Below are positions 34,089 through 43,124 of a DNA stretch of 56,494 nt, one piece after another; position 1 is the stretch's first letter, and each line of letters begins with the position of its first letter. The stretch is from assembly GCA_958434805.1 (NCBI GenBank), contig CAUBDX010000020.1:1-56494 (forward strand). The letters run 5' to 3'. The notes under the pieces are model-generated. The model had not been told where the DNA came from. It worked only from the letters and a program-made list of their open reading frames with translations, and searched no databases. The DNA comes from an uncultured Phocaeicola sp. GTDB taxonomy: Bacteria > Bacteroidota > Bacteroidia > Bacteroidales > Bacteroidaceae. A program made the translations under genes and the position numbers.

Positions 34089-34499
34089 TCAGGCATTCTT
34101 CAAAAGATCCGGCGGAAAAGATGTGAAGTCTCTGATGAGCAACTGCATATATCGTTTTTTAAAGTCCTGAGGCTTTAATAGCTGCTTGTCATAAACTAGC
34201 AGGTCAATATCAAGCGGAATAAGCCCGGAATCTTTGCTGTTTGCTGTTCGTCCATTTATTTTCTCTATCTGTTTAAGTTTCGTTTTAAGTTCAGCTATAT
34301 CCAGAGAAGAGTGGAATAAGGCGAGTTGGTTCAGGTAGGGAGGAAGACCAGTGTGGTCTCCTTCTGCTTCTGTTTCCGTGGCTTCTCCCCAGTGAATATC
34401 CGGGAACATGGAGTATAGCATATTTCTCGCCCGACTTAAATGGAATGTAGCATTTGAATTTGACCCCAGACAGATTAAGCATACATGTTCTTCTTTCAT
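34089..34499 (-). CDS. folK: Pterin pyrophosphokinase FolK
   Basis: Transfers pyrophosphate from ATP to 6-hydroxymethyl-dihydropterin in folate synthesis. 136 residues from the ATG at 34499. Family motifs: CLICLGSNSNA at the start, YLNQLALF (pterin loop), IEKINGRTANSKDSGLIPLDIDLLVYD given here as its parts IEKINGR and PLDIDLLVYD. The usual R after the Lys/Asn loop (GRxR) is changed to GRTANSK. Upstream in-frame starts would sit inside the promoter, so 34499 is chosen. Confidence 0.88.
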   Translation of the reverse strand: MKEEHVCLICLGSNSNATFHLSRARNMLYSMFPDIHWGEATETEAEGDHTGLPPYLNQLALFHSSLDIAELKTKLKQIEKINGRTANSKDSGLIPLDIDLLVYDKQLLKPQDFKKRYMQLLIRDFTSFPPDLLKNA

Positions 34500-34526
34500 A
34501 AATGATAGATGTTTATGGTTTTGCAT

Positions 34527-34556
34527 GCAAAAATAGAAAAGTTTTTTGTAAATTTG
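34527..34556. promoter_or_regulatory. Back-to-back promoters of folK (minus) and kdsB (plus)
   Basis: Minus strand TATTTTTGC (34535-34527) and plus strand TAAATTTG (34549-34556) are both full -7 matches, with 13 bp between them. The two genes cannot easily be transcribed at the same time from this spacing. Confidence 0.6.
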
Positions 34557-34589
34557 TTGCCTCATTAATTATTGAAATAGTAAAATACC

Positions 34590-35351
34590 ATGAAATTTAT
34601 AGGGATTATTCCTGCAAGATATGCCTCTACGCGTTTTCCGGCTAAACCCCTGGCCCTGTTGGGAGGTAAACCGGTTATTCAGAGGGTATATGAACAAGTA
34701 TCCAATGTCTTGGATGAAACGTACGTGGCAACAGATGATGAACGTATCGAGCAAGCGGTAAAAGCTTTTGGCGGAAAGGTTGTTATGACCTCGGTTTACC
34801 ATAAAAGCGGGACCGACCGTTGTTTTGAAGCTTATCAGAAGGTTGCTTCAGATGCTGATGTCATTGTTAATATTCAAGGAGATGAACCTTTTATTCAGCA
34901 ATTCCAACTGGAAGCCATAAAGGTTTGTTTTAACGATGAAGCCACTCAGATTGCTACATTGGTAAAGCCTTTCACCGCAGAGGACGGACTTGAAGCTTTG
35001 GAAAATATCAATTCTCCGAAAGTGGTTGTAAATAAATCGATGCAGGCACTGTACTTCAGTCGCTCTATTATTCCGTTTCAGCGTAATAAGGAAAAAACAG
35101 AATGGCTGAAAGGACATGTCTATTATAAGCATATCGGGCTTTATGCGTATCGGGCAGAAGTGTTGAAAGAAATAACTTCGCTGCCACAATCTTCCTTAGA
35201 ACTTGCAGAATCATTGGAACAGTTACGTTGGCTTGAAAATGGATATACGATAAAAGTCGGCATTAGTGAGGTTGAAACAATAGGTATTGATACTCCGGAG
35301 GATTTGGCTCGTGCTGAAATTTTCTTGCAGCAATGTGGAGGAATGAAATGA
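34590..35351 (+). CDS. kdsB: CMP-KDO synthetase (3-deoxy-manno-octulosonate cytidylyltransferase)
   Basis: Activates KDO with CTP for lipid A inner-core synthesis. 253 residues. Signature pieces: IPARYASTRFPAKPL near the N-terminus, VATDDERI, VNIQGDEPFI and KHIGLYAYR. Its end overlaps the M16-like gene by 4 bp (ATGA), with GGAGG in front, so the two are translated together. Confidence 0.96.
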   Translation: MKFIGIIPARYASTRFPAKPLALLGGKPVIQRVYEQVSNVLDETYVATDDERIEQAVKAFGGKVVMTSVYHKSGTDRCFEAYQKVASDADVIVNIQGDEPFIQQFQLEAIKVCFNDEATQIATLVKPFTAEDGLEALENINSPKVVVNKSMQALYFSRSIIPFQRNKEKTEWLKGHVYYKHIGLYAYRAEVLKEITSLPQSSLELAESLEQLRWLENGYTIKVGISEVETIGIDTPEDLARAEIFLQQCGGMK

Positions 35352-36640
35352 ATGCAGTTGACAGAACAATCAGCCCTGAAATCAAACAGGTGGATCATTT
35401 CTCTATCGTCCAGCCTGAACGTCAGGTGATGGGTAATGGCATGCCGCTTTATGTGATTGCTGCAGGTAGTGAAGATGTAGTGCGCTTTGACTTGGTGATT
35501 AAAGGAGGGCAGCTTCATCAGACACAGCCCTTACAGGCAGTATTGACCAATCGTATGTTACGTGAAGGAACCCGTGGAATGACTTCTGTTGAAATAGCTG
35601 AGAAACTTGACTATTATGGTGCTTGGCTTGACCTTTCGTCTTCTGTAAATTGTGGTGTGGTCACACTCTATTCCCTGGGCAAATATTTTTCAAAAACGAT
35701 GGAAGTCTTGGCCTCCATTGTGAAGGAACCGCTATTCCCGGAAAAAGAATTAGAAGTGGTTATTGATGTCAACCGCCATCAGTATATGGTAAATAACCAG
35801 CGGGTGGAAGTGCTGTCAAGAAAACAACTGAACCGTTCGCTTTTCGGAGAACAGCACCCTTTGGGAAGATATGCGGAACTGAAAGATTACGATGCGATAT
35901 CTCCAGAAGTATTAAAGGATTTTTATGTAAAACATTATCATTCGCGAAACTGCTCTGCTTATGTATCGGGAAAAATTACTCCTGAAGTAATACGTTGCAT
36001 AGAAGAACATTTTGGCGATGCCGCTTGGGGGAAACCTGCCGGTCCTTCTGAGACAAAAAAGTTTGCATTAAATACAGATTTAACCAAACGTATCTTTATA
36101 GAAAAGAAAGATGCACTGCAAAGCTCATTGAAAATAGGCGGTTTTAGCTTACCTCGTCAACATGCTGATTATTTGGAGTTGCGTGTACTGGTAACACTGT
36201 TCGGAGGCTATTTCGGCAGCCGTTTAATGTCGAATATCCGAGAAGATAAAGGGTATACGTATGGTATCGGAGCAGGCATCGTTTCATATCCGGATACAGG
36301 AATACTCATTGTCAGCACTGAAACAGCCAATGAATACGTTGACTCGGTAATTGCCGAAGTTTATAATGAAATGGACCGCTTATGTGAGGAACGCGTGCCG
36401 GTAAAAGAGTTGGCAATGGTGCGTAATTATATGCTGGGCGATATATGCCGTTCGTATGAAAGTGCTTTTTCTCTGGCTGATGCATGGATTTTTATAGAAA
36501 CAGCCGGACTGGACAATACTTTTTTTGACCGTTCTTTATCTGCCATCAGAAATATTACTTCTGATGATCTTTTAAATTTAGCCCAACGTTATTTCTGTAA
36601 AGAAAACTTAATAGAAATTGTGGCAGGTAAAAAAATATGA
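35348..36640 (+). CDS. M16-like peptidase family protein without the zinc motif
   Basis: 430 residues from the ATG at 35348 (GGAGG at 35337-35341; the frame is open five codons further). The fold of M16B proteins is recognisable: VIKGGQLHQ, AVLTNRMLREGTRGMTS in the place of the HxxEH zinc box, FGEQHPLG, FYVKHYHSRNCSAYVSG and the C-terminal half with ALQSSLKIGGFSLPRQH and MSNIREDKGYTYGIGAG. No HxxEH is present, so it is probably the inactive partner type (as in core proteins of processing peptidases). No active partner is in the window. Coupled to kdsB. Confidence 0.85.
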   Translation: MNAVDRTISPEIKQVDHFSIVQPERQVMGNGMPLYVIAAGSEDVVRFDLVIKGGQLHQTQPLQAVLTNRMLREGTRGMTSVEIAEKLDYYGAWLDLSSSVNCGVVTLYSLGKYFSKTMEVLASIVKEPLFPEKELEVVIDVNRHQYMVNNQRVEVLSRKQLNRSLFGEQHPLGRYAELKDYDAISPEVLKDFYVKHYHSRNCSAYVSGKITPEVIRCIEEHFGDAAWGKPAGPSETKKFALNTDLTKRIFIEKKDALQSSLKIGGFSLPRQHADYLELRVLVTLFGGYFGSRLMSNIREDKGYTYGIGAGIVSYPDTGILIVSTETANEYVDSVIAEVYNEMDRLCEERVPVKELAMVRNYMLGDICRSYESAFSLADAWIFIETAGLDNTFFDRSLSAIRNITSDDLLNLAQRYFCKENLIEIVAGKKI

Positions 36641-36695
36641 ACCAATGAGTGGTAAAAAAGGAAAAGGATTATTTTAAAAAAAACAGACTAAACAG

Positions 36696-37820
36696 ATGAT
36701 GAATAAACATATCTTTTTGTTATTTATGTGGATGACCTTAGGAAGTGCTTCTGCTTCTGCACAGTTGTCATTGGGCTATTATAAGTTTAAAGATGGTGCA
36801 GAATATACCGGTGAATTAAAAGGACGTCGCCCAAACGGGAAAGGAAGAACAGTGTTCAAGAATGGAGACGTATATGAAGGTCAGTATGTAAAAGGAAAAC
36901 GCCAGGGAGAAGGTACTTATCTTTTTATTGACGGGGAGAAATATGTTGGAGAATGGTACCAAGATCAGCAACATGGAAAAGGTACATATTATTTTATGAA
37001 TAATAACCGTTATGATGGAATGTGGTATGCTGATTATCAGGAAGGTGAAGGTACGATGTATTATTATAACGGTGACTTGTATGTTGGTTTATGGCATGAA
37101 GATAAGCGAAACGGAAGCGGAGTCTATACGTGGAAGGGCGGAGCTAAATATGACGGTGAGTGGAAGCATGATCTGAAAAACGGAAAAGGAGTGATGACCT
37201 GGGAAGATGGCTCCAAATACGACGGTGAGTGGAAAGATGGAGAACGCCATGGTAAAGGAACTTTTTATTATACGAATGGTGATAAATATGTCGGTGATTG
37301 GTTAAATGATGTTCAGCACGGGAAGGGAGTGTATTATTTCCAAAATGGTGAACGTTATGAGGGAGATTATGTGGATGGTGAGCGCACCGGACATGGTATC
37401 TATACATATCCCAATGGTGATAAATACGTCGGTCAGTTTAATGGCGGATGGCAAGAAGGTACTGGAACCTTTACTTGGATGAACGGGGCTGTTTATGAAG
37501 GACAATGGCTCAAAAATCAACGTTCTGGTAATGGAAGCTATAAATGGGCAAACGGAGATGAATATGAGGGACAGTGGAAAAACAATATGGCGGAAGGTAA
37601 TGGTACGCTGCGTATGACAGACGGATCTGTATATATCGGAGAGTTTGTAAGAGGAAAGGAAGAAGGAAAAGGTGTTTTGACCACTAAAGATGGCATTCGT
37701 TTTGAAGGCACATTTAAAAAAGGACAAAAGGACGGTTCATTTGTGGAAAAAGATGAAAACGGGAATGTTATCCGTACGGGTACCTTCAGATACGGACGTT
37801 TATTAAATGAAGGAAAATGA
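36696..37820 (+). CDS. Exported MORN-repeat protein
   Basis: 374 residues. Signal peptide (about 1-23, ending SASAQ), then 13-14 tandem MORN repeats of exactly 23 residues, with a consensus of Y-x-G-x-W/Y at the start and G-x-G-T-Y-Y-x-x-N-G-D-x at the middle and end. The repeats run from about residue 34 to 360 with almost no spacers, so the fold is one long beta sheet. Such proteins serve as scaffolds or lipid-binding surfaces; no target is known. Stop overlaps the next start by 4 bp. Confidence 0.9.
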   Translation: MMNKHIFLLFMWMTLGSASASAQLSLGYYKFKDGAEYTGELKGRRPNGKGRTVFKNGDVYEGQYVKGKRQGEGTYLFIDGEKYVGEWYQDQQHGKGTYYFMNNNRYDGMWYADYQEGEGTMYYYNGDLYVGLWHEDKRNGSGVYTWKGGAKYDGEWKHDLKNGKGVMTWEDGSKYDGEWKDGERHGKGTFYYTNGDKYVGDWLNDVQHGKGVYYFQNGERYEGDYVDGERTGHGIYTYPNGDKYVGQFNGGWQEGTGTFTWMNGAVYEGQWLKNQRSGNGSYKWANGDEYEGQWKNNMAEGNGTLRMTDGSVYIGEFVRGKEEGKGVLTTKDGIRFEGTFKKGQKDGSFVEKDENGNVIRTGTFRYGRLLNEGK

Positions 37821-38605
37821 TAGATTTGGCATTATTAACCGATAAGGTGCGTAAACTGGCTATAGAAACAGGTGCTTTTATCCGCGATGAAAGAAAGAAG
37901 TTCCTTCGTGAGCGGGTAGAAAAGAAACATGCGCACGACTATGTCTCTTATGTAGATAAAGAATCGGAAAAAAGGATTGTGTCATGTTTGGCAAAACTTT
38001 TGCCGGAGGCTGGCTTTATAGCAGAAGAGGGCAGTGCTACTCTGGCAGATGAACCCTATTGCTGGCTGGTTGATCCATTGGATGGTACAACGAATTTTAT
38101 TCACGATAATGCTCCTTATTGTGTAAGCATTGCATTGAGAAGCAAAGAGGAACTGCTATTGGGAGTGGTTTATGAAATATGCCGCGATGAGTGCTACTGG
38201 ACCTATAAAGGATCTCCTTCTTTTTTGAATGGGAAAGTTATCTGTGTGTCTTCTGTAGATACTTTAGATGATGCATTTATTGCAATGGGATTTCCGTATA
38301 ATGCAGAAGAGTATAAGCCCTTGGCCTTGACCTTGGTAAACGAATGTTATGGTAATGTGGCTGGTTTGCGTTTGATGGGAGCCGCTGCTGCAGAATTATG
38401 CTATGTAGCTGCAGGTAGATTTGATGCTCGTGTTGAAGCATTTATCGGACCGTGGGATATTGCAGCTGGTGTGTTGATTTTGCGAAATGCCGGCGGCATG
38501 GTAACCGACTTTAAGGGGGGAGATGATTTTTACTCTGGACGCCAAGTCCTGGCTTCGAATGGAAGAATTCATGATTTTTTGTTGAATATTATTGAAGGTC
38601 GGTAA
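37817..38605 (+). CDS. suhB: Inositol monophosphatase family protein
   Basis: 262 residues. Metal-binding motifs of the family: EEGSA (E70/E71), WLVDPLDGTTNFIH (D86, D89) and GPWDIAAGVLILRNAGG near the C-terminus. Hydrolyses inositol phosphates or related sugar phosphates; in some bacteria SuhB also affects transcription of rRNA. Translationally coupled to the MORN gene (ATGA overlap), and a terminator overlaps its stop codon. Confidence 0.9.
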   Translation: MIDLALLTDKVRKLAIETGAFIRDERKKFLRERVEKKHAHDYVSYVDKESEKRIVSCLAKLLPEAGFIAEEGSATLADEPYCWLVDPLDGTTNFIHDNAPYCVSIALRSKEELLLGVVYEICRDECYWTYKGSPSFLNGKVICVSSVDTLDDAFIAMGFPYNAEEYKPLALTLVNECYGNVAGLRLMGAAAAELCYVAAGRFDARVEAFIGPWDIAAGVLILRNAGGMVTDFKGGDDFYSGRQVLASNGRIHDFLLNIIEGR

Positions 38606-38621
38606 AATCCGGCCTTTTTTT
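38595..38621 (+). terminator. Terminator overlapping the end of the inositol phosphatase gene
   Basis: AAGGTCGG (38595-38602) pairs with CCGGCCTT (38609-38616), 8 bp with one T-G pair, followed by T to 38621. The stop codon TAA (38603-38605) lies in the loop. Confidence 0.78.
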
Positions 38622-38644
38622 GATTTTATATAAAATAAATTTTG

Positions 38645-38652
38645 TAAGTTTG
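38645..38652 (+). promoter_or_regulatory. -7 element before the DUF2461 gene
   Basis: TAAGTTTG, full match, 22 bp before the ATG. TTTG at 38619-38622 is 22 bp upstream, slightly far. Confidence 0.5.
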
Positions 38653-38674
38653 TTCATCTAAAGATGAATAAAGC

Positions 38675-39340
38675 ATGAATGTATCAGGAATTTTGGATTT
38701 TCTGAAGCTGTTGGCGGCAAATAATAACCGCGAATGGTTTCATACTCATAAATCTGAATATATCAGGGCTCAGTCTGATTTTGAAAATTTATTGGAAGAA
38801 GTAATTGTGCGCCTTTCATCGTTTGATGAAAGTATTGCCCACATTCGTCCTGCAGAGTGTACCTATCGGATATATCGTGATACCCGTTTTTCCGCAGATA
38901 AGTCTCCCTATAAAAATCACATAGGAGGCTATATAAATTCCCGCGGGAAAAAGTCAAATCATTGCGGGTATTATATTCATCTGGAACCGGGAAACTGCAT
39001 GCTTGCAGGTGGAAGCTGGTGTATGCCTTCTCATATGCTGAAGGCTGTTCGCCAGTCAGTATGTGATAATATAGAAGCTTATCGGGCCATTGTGGAAGAT
39101 GAAGTGTTTCGCGCTTACTTTCCTGTAGTAGGTGAAAGCTGGTTAAAAACAAATCCAAAAGGTTTTCCCAAAGATTTTCCTTACCCTCAATATATCCGGT
39201 GTAAGGATTATACCGTTTCGTATCACATTCCGGATTCCTTTTTTGATAATCCAGATTTTATGGATGAAATAGCAAAAGTGTTTATGCAGCTCAAACGCTT
39301 TGCTGATTTTACAAATAGTACGATTGATGAACTTGAATAA
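38675..39340 (+). CDS. DUF2461 domain protein
   Basis: 221 residues, no signal peptide. The DUF2461 features are FLKLLAANNNREWFHTHK at the start, YRIYRDTRFSADKSPYKNHIG in the middle (here DTRFSADKSPYKNH is the core) and an LEPGN strand. The role of the family is unknown. First gene of a likely four-gene unit (gaps of 15, 4 and 3 bp) with YhcH, GlgB and DUF6057. Confidence 0.9.
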   Translation: MNVSGILDFLKLLAANNNREWFHTHKSEYIRAQSDFENLLEEVIVRLSSFDESIAHIRPAECTYRIYRDTRFSADKSPYKNHIGGYINSRGKKSNHCGYYIHLEPGNCMLAGGSWCMPSHMLKAVRQSVCDNIEAYRAIVEDEVFRAYFPVVGESWLKTNPKGFPKDFPYPQYIRCKDYTVSYHIPDSFFDNPDFMDEIAKVFMQLKRFADFTNSTIDELE

Positions 39341-39355
39341 GGATAAATTTTATTT

Positions 39356-39802
39356 ATGGTAATAGATAACCTGCAAAATCTGGAGCGATATGCGGTGTTG
39401 CATCCATTATTCGCTCAAGTCTTTGAATACCTGAAGACGATTGACCTTCATACTTGCCCTTTGGGTAAGACTGTCTTAAAAGAAGGCGAAGTTAGCATTA
39501 CGGTCACCGAAGCTCCTCCGAAGCAGAAAGAAGAGGCATGCTTGGAAACACATAATAAATACATTGATATTCAAATCCCTGTATCTGGAGAAGAGATAAT
39601 GGGGTATGCTTCACGTAACATGCTTCCGGAAGCTTGTTATGATATAGAAAAGGATATTACTTTTTATGAGGTTCCTGTAGAAAGCTATGTAAAATTGGAG
39701 CCGGGAATGTTTGCCGTCTTTTTTCCGGAAGACGCTCATGCCCCTGCAATAACATCCACAACACTGAGAAAAGCAATAATAAAAATAAAATCTAATCTTT
39801 AA
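39356..39802 (+). CDS. YhcH/YjgK/YiaL family protein
   Basis: 148 residues, a cupin-like beta fold of the DUF386 family. Motifs: EACLETHNKYIDIQIPVSG (E and H possible metal ligands), FYEVP and FAVFFPEDAHAP with a last histidine. Relatives act in sialic acid or sugar-acid processing, with metal-bound sugar isomerase or sugar-binding activity proposed. The neighbour GlgB makes a sugar-related role plausible here. Confidence 0.9.
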   Translation: MVIDNLQNLERYAVLHPLFAQVFEYLKTIDLHTCPLGKTVLKEGEVSITVTEAPPKQKEEACLETHNKYIDIQIPVSGEEIMGYASRNMLPEACYDIEKDITFYEVPVESYVKLEPGMFAVFFPEDAHAPAITSTTLRKAIIKIKSNL

Positions 39803-39806
39803 TGCT

Positions 39807-41822
39807 ATGAATGAAATATTAAACATCATTAAGAACGATCCTTGGTTAGAACCTTATGCAGACGCTATTAGAGGCAGACATCAGTATGCGATTGACAAAG
39901 AAAAGGAATTAGTAGGAAAAGGCGATTTGGCTGGATTTGCAACAGGTCATCTCTATTTTGGCTTACACCGTACGGATAAAGGATGGACATTCCGTGAGTG
40001 GGCTCCTAATGCTACAGCCATTTACTTGATAGGCGACTTTAACGGATGGAAACAGAATCCGAAATATAGACTGAAACGAATTCGCAACGGTGCTGGAAAC
40101 TGGGAAATCCATCTTCCGGAAAATGCCTTGAAACATGGTGACCTTTATAAATTGAAAGTATGTTGGGAAGGAGGTTCGGGTGAACGTATCCCGGCATGGG
40201 CAAATCGCGTGGTTCAAGATGAAGAAACAAAAATATTTAGTGCCCAGGTCTGGGAGCCTAAAAAACCTTATAAATTCAAGAAGAAAGTTTTTGTTCCCAA
40301 TGTAGCTCCTCTAATGATTTATGAGTGTCACATCGGGATGGGACAAGATGCTGAAAAAGTAGGTACTTATAATGAATTCCGTGAACTGGTATTGCCGCGT
40401 ATAGCTAAAGATGGTTATAATTGCATTCAGATTATGGCTATTCAAGAGCACCCTTATTATGGAAGTTTTGGTTACCATGTTTCTAACTTCTTTGCTCCTT
40501 CTTCCCGTTTTGGAACTCCTGAAGAGTTGAAACAGCTTATTGATACAGCTCATCAGATGGGAATTGCCGTGATTATGGATATTGTTCATTCGCATGCTGT
40601 AAAAAATGAGATAGAAGGGCTGGGCAATTTTGCCGGCGATCCATATCAGTATTTTTATCAGGGTGATCGCCGTGAACACCCGGCATGGGATTCGCTTTGT
40701 TTTGATTATGGCAAAAATGAAGTGATTCATTTCCTCCTTTCTAACTGTAAATATTGGATGGAAGAGTTCCATTTTGATGGTTTCCGTTTTGATGGGGTAA
40801 CCTCTATGCTTTATTACAGCCATGGATTAGGAGAAGCGTTCTGTAATTATGGCGATTATTTTAACGGAAATCAAGATGATAACGCAATTTGTTACCTGAC
40901 TTTGGCTAATCGATTGATTCATGAGGTAAACCCTCGTGCTATAACGATTGCTGAAGAAGTATCGGGAATGCCAGGTCTGGCAGCTTCGTTTACAGACGGA
41001 GGCTATGGATTTGACTACCGTATGGCAATGAATATTCCTGACTATTGGATTAAGATTATCAAGGAGCGCCGTGATGAAGACTGGAAGCCGTCAAGCTTGT
41101 TCTGGGAGGTTACAAACCGGCGTAAGGATGAAAAAACGATTTCCTACTGTGAAAGTCATGACCAGGCTTTAGTTGGAGATAAAACCATTATTTTCCGTCT
41201 GATTGATGCCGATATGTATTGGCATTTTAAGAAGGGCGATGAAAACGGAACAGTGCAGCGAGGTATGGCTCTTCATAAGATGATCCGTCTGTTGACGGCG
41301 TCTACCATCAATGGAGGCTACTTGAATTTTATGGGTAATGAATTCGGACATCCTGAATGGATTGATTTCCCGCGTGAAGGTAATGGATGGTCTTATAAAT
41401 ATGCTCGTCGCCAATGGAATTTGGTTGACAATAAAGAATTGTGCTATCACTATTTAGGAGATTTCGATGAAAAGATGATTCATTTACTTGGCGGCACAAA
41501 GAACATCCAAAAGAGTGATGTGGTAGAGATATGGCACAATGATGGTGATCAGATTTTGGCTTACCGCCGCAAAGATTTGGTGTTTGTATTTAACTTTAAT
41601 CCGGTCCGTTCGTTTACAGATTATGGATTTTTGGTCCCGAGAGGAGCTTATGATGTTGTGCTAAACACGGATGATAAGGCATTTGGCGGATTTGGATTTG
41701 CGGATGATTCAGTACGTCATTTCACTTGTGCAGACCCTTTGTACGCAAAGGAAAAGAAAGAATGGTTAAAACTTTATATTCCGGCGCGTTCGGCAGTTGT
41801 GTTAAAGCGCGCGAAGAATTAA
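39807..41822 (+). CDS. glgB: 1,4-alpha-glucan branching enzyme, eukaryote-like type
   Basis: Makes alpha-1,6 branches in glycogen. 671 residues: N-terminal CBM48 (about 50-135, FREWAPNATAIYLIGDFNGW), GH13 catalytic barrel with FDGFRFDGVTSMLYY (nucleophile Asp), ITIAEEVSGMP (acid Glu) and SYCESHDQALVGDK (transition-state Asp), then an all-beta C-domain. The wording DGFRFDGVTSMLY is that of plant and animal branching enzymes rather than of E. coli GlgB. No glgA or glgP in the window. Confidence 0.94.
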   Translation: MNEILNIIKNDPWLEPYADAIRGRHQYAIDKEKELVGKGDLAGFATGHLYFGLHRTDKGWTFREWAPNATAIYLIGDFNGWKQNPKYRLKRIRNGAGNWEIHLPENALKHGDLYKLKVCWEGGSGERIPAWANRVVQDEETKIFSAQVWEPKKPYKFKKKVFVPNVAPLMIYECHIGMGQDAEKVGTYNEFRELVLPRIAKDGYNCIQIMAIQEHPYYGSFGYHVSNFFAPSSRFGTPEELKQLIDTAHQMGIAVIMDIVHSHAVKNEIEGLGNFAGDPYQYFYQGDRREHPAWDSLCFDYGKNEVIHFLLSNCKYWMEEFHFDGFRFDGVTSMLYYSHGLGEAFCNYGDYFNGNQDDNAICYLTLANRLIHEVNPRAITIAEEVSGMPGLAASFTDGGYGFDYRMAMNIPDYWIKIIKERRDEDWKPSSLFWEVTNRRKDEKTISYCESHDQALVGDKTIIFRLIDADMYWHFKKGDENGTVQRGMALHKMIRLLTASTINGGYLNFMGNEFGHPEWIDFPREGNGWSYKYARRQWNLVDNKELCYHYLGDFDEKMIHLLGGTKNIQKSDVVEIWHNDGDQILAYRRKDLVFVFNFNPVRSFTDYGFLVPRGAYDVVLNTDDKAFGGFGFADDSVRHFTCADPLYAKEKKEWLKLYIPARSAVVLKRAKN

Positions 41823-41825
41823 GGT

Positions 41826-42977
41826 ATGAGTAATTATGTAAATATACCATATAGGAAGACCGATCGCACCATGATAGGGGTGTGCGGTCTTCTTTTTTCA
41901 GCATTTAGCTTTGTCTATTTGTATGTTTTTCAGCGTGATGTTCTTGAAGCATTACATTTTTCGTTGGCGCATGGAAAGACACAGTTTGCTCCGCTGGCCA
42001 GCGCTGCTGTCTTGACCCTGGTATTGGTCTTATTACGGTGGGGAATTAACAGCCTTTTGGGGCTGAAGGGGTACATACGCTCATTGTCGTACCTTCCTTC
42101 CTTCTTAATCCTTTGTGCCTTGACCGACTTGGGAAGAAATGTTTACGTCCCCGGCTATCATACCATTTGGCTTTGGCTGTTACCATTGATTATTATTCTC
42201 TTTGTAGGAGGGGGTTACTGGCTGCGGGCTTTGTTCAGAAATTGGCTAAATGAAGAAGGAAGTATAGGCGGGCTTGTTGTTTCAAATTTATCAATTTTGT
42301 TGCTTATGTGTATGGCGACGATGCTGATAGGTAACACCCAGAGAGCCTTTCACTATGAATTAGAGATAGAGCGTCATTTGCGTAATAAAGACTATGCTGA
42401 AGCCTTAGAGGTGGGAAAACATTCATTGGAGGCCGGACGGACACTGACTGCATTGCGCAGTTTAGCGATGGCTCATGCCGGAGAAATGGGAGAAAAGCTT
42501 TTTCAATACCCGCAATATTATAAAGCAGAGGGACTGTTCTTTGCTCCAGATCAGGAAACGGTTCTCCGGTTTACGAATGATTCTATATATCGTTTTCTCG
42601 GGAAGAAGGCAAGTATGTCGGAAAAACATATTGACTATCTCCGTTCGCTTTGTTATACAGAACAAGGACGATACGTCGCTTTAGATTATTATTTATCTGG
42701 TCTATTGTTAGATAAACGTCTTGATGAATTTGCAAAAGCAATAACCGACTTGTATGATGAGAAGGATTCGTTGCCTCGCTATTACAAGGAAGCTTTGTTT
42801 TTATATCAAACCCAACTTCCAGCTTCTGCCTCTGCTGCTCAAGATACGCTGTTGATGGCAAGATGGAAAACCTATGAAGATGTACAAAGAAAACTCGGAA
42901 CATCCTCTGAAGCAAAAAATCAGATAAGAAGAAAGTTTGGTGATACATATTGGTGGTATTTTGATTATCAGAATTAA
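41826..42977 (+). CDS. DUF6057 family membrane protein
   Basis: 383 residues. Four to five TM helices in the first 165 residues (for example about 18-36, 55-72, 88-105, 115-135 and 150-168), followed by a helical soluble part with TPR-like pairs, such as NKDYAEALEVGKHSLEAG. It fits the DUF6057 family of Bacteroidales, whose function is unknown; this copy is short compared with those I recall. It starts 3 bp after glgB. Confidence 0.75.
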   Translation: MSNYVNIPYRKTDRTMIGVCGLLFSAFSFVYLYVFQRDVLEALHFSLAHGKTQFAPLASAAVLTLVLVLLRWGINSLLGLKGYIRSLSYLPSFLILCALTDLGRNVYVPGYHTIWLWLLPLIIILFVGGGYWLRALFRNWLNEEGSIGGLVVSNLSILLLMCMATMLIGNTQRAFHYELEIERHLRNKDYAEALEVGKHSLEAGRTLTALRSLAMAHAGEMGEKLFQYPQYYKAEGLFFAPDQETVLRFTNDSIYRFLGKKASMSEKHIDYLRSLCYTEQGRYVALDYYLSGLLLDKRLDEFAKAITDLYDEKDSLPRYYKEALFLYQTQLPASASAAQDTLLMARWKTYEDVQRKLGTSSEAKNQIRRKFGDTYWWYFDYQN

Positions 42978-43073
42978 TCTCCAATAATGAACTTGATGGA
43001 GCACATAAGAAAAGATTTTGCATAATCTGTGAAAACAAATTCTTTATTTTGAATTTGAAACAAATCTTTTTCG

Positions 43074-43082
43074 TATTTTTGC
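43074..43082 (+). promoter_or_regulatory. -7 element of proS
   Basis: TATTTTTGC, full match, 42 bp before the ATG. TTTG at 43054 is 16 bp upstream and TTTG at 43048 is 22 bp upstream, so the -33 element is uncertain. Confidence 0.6.
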
Positions 43083-43124
43083 GCTTTAATTGTAGGACAT
43101 CTAAAATATAACTATATAGAAGTT

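Noticed and set aside
36696..37820. Tandem DNA repeat in the MORN gene as a mobile or variable element
   Set aside because: The repeat is at protein level; the DNA copies have diverged widely, so it is a normal repeat protein.
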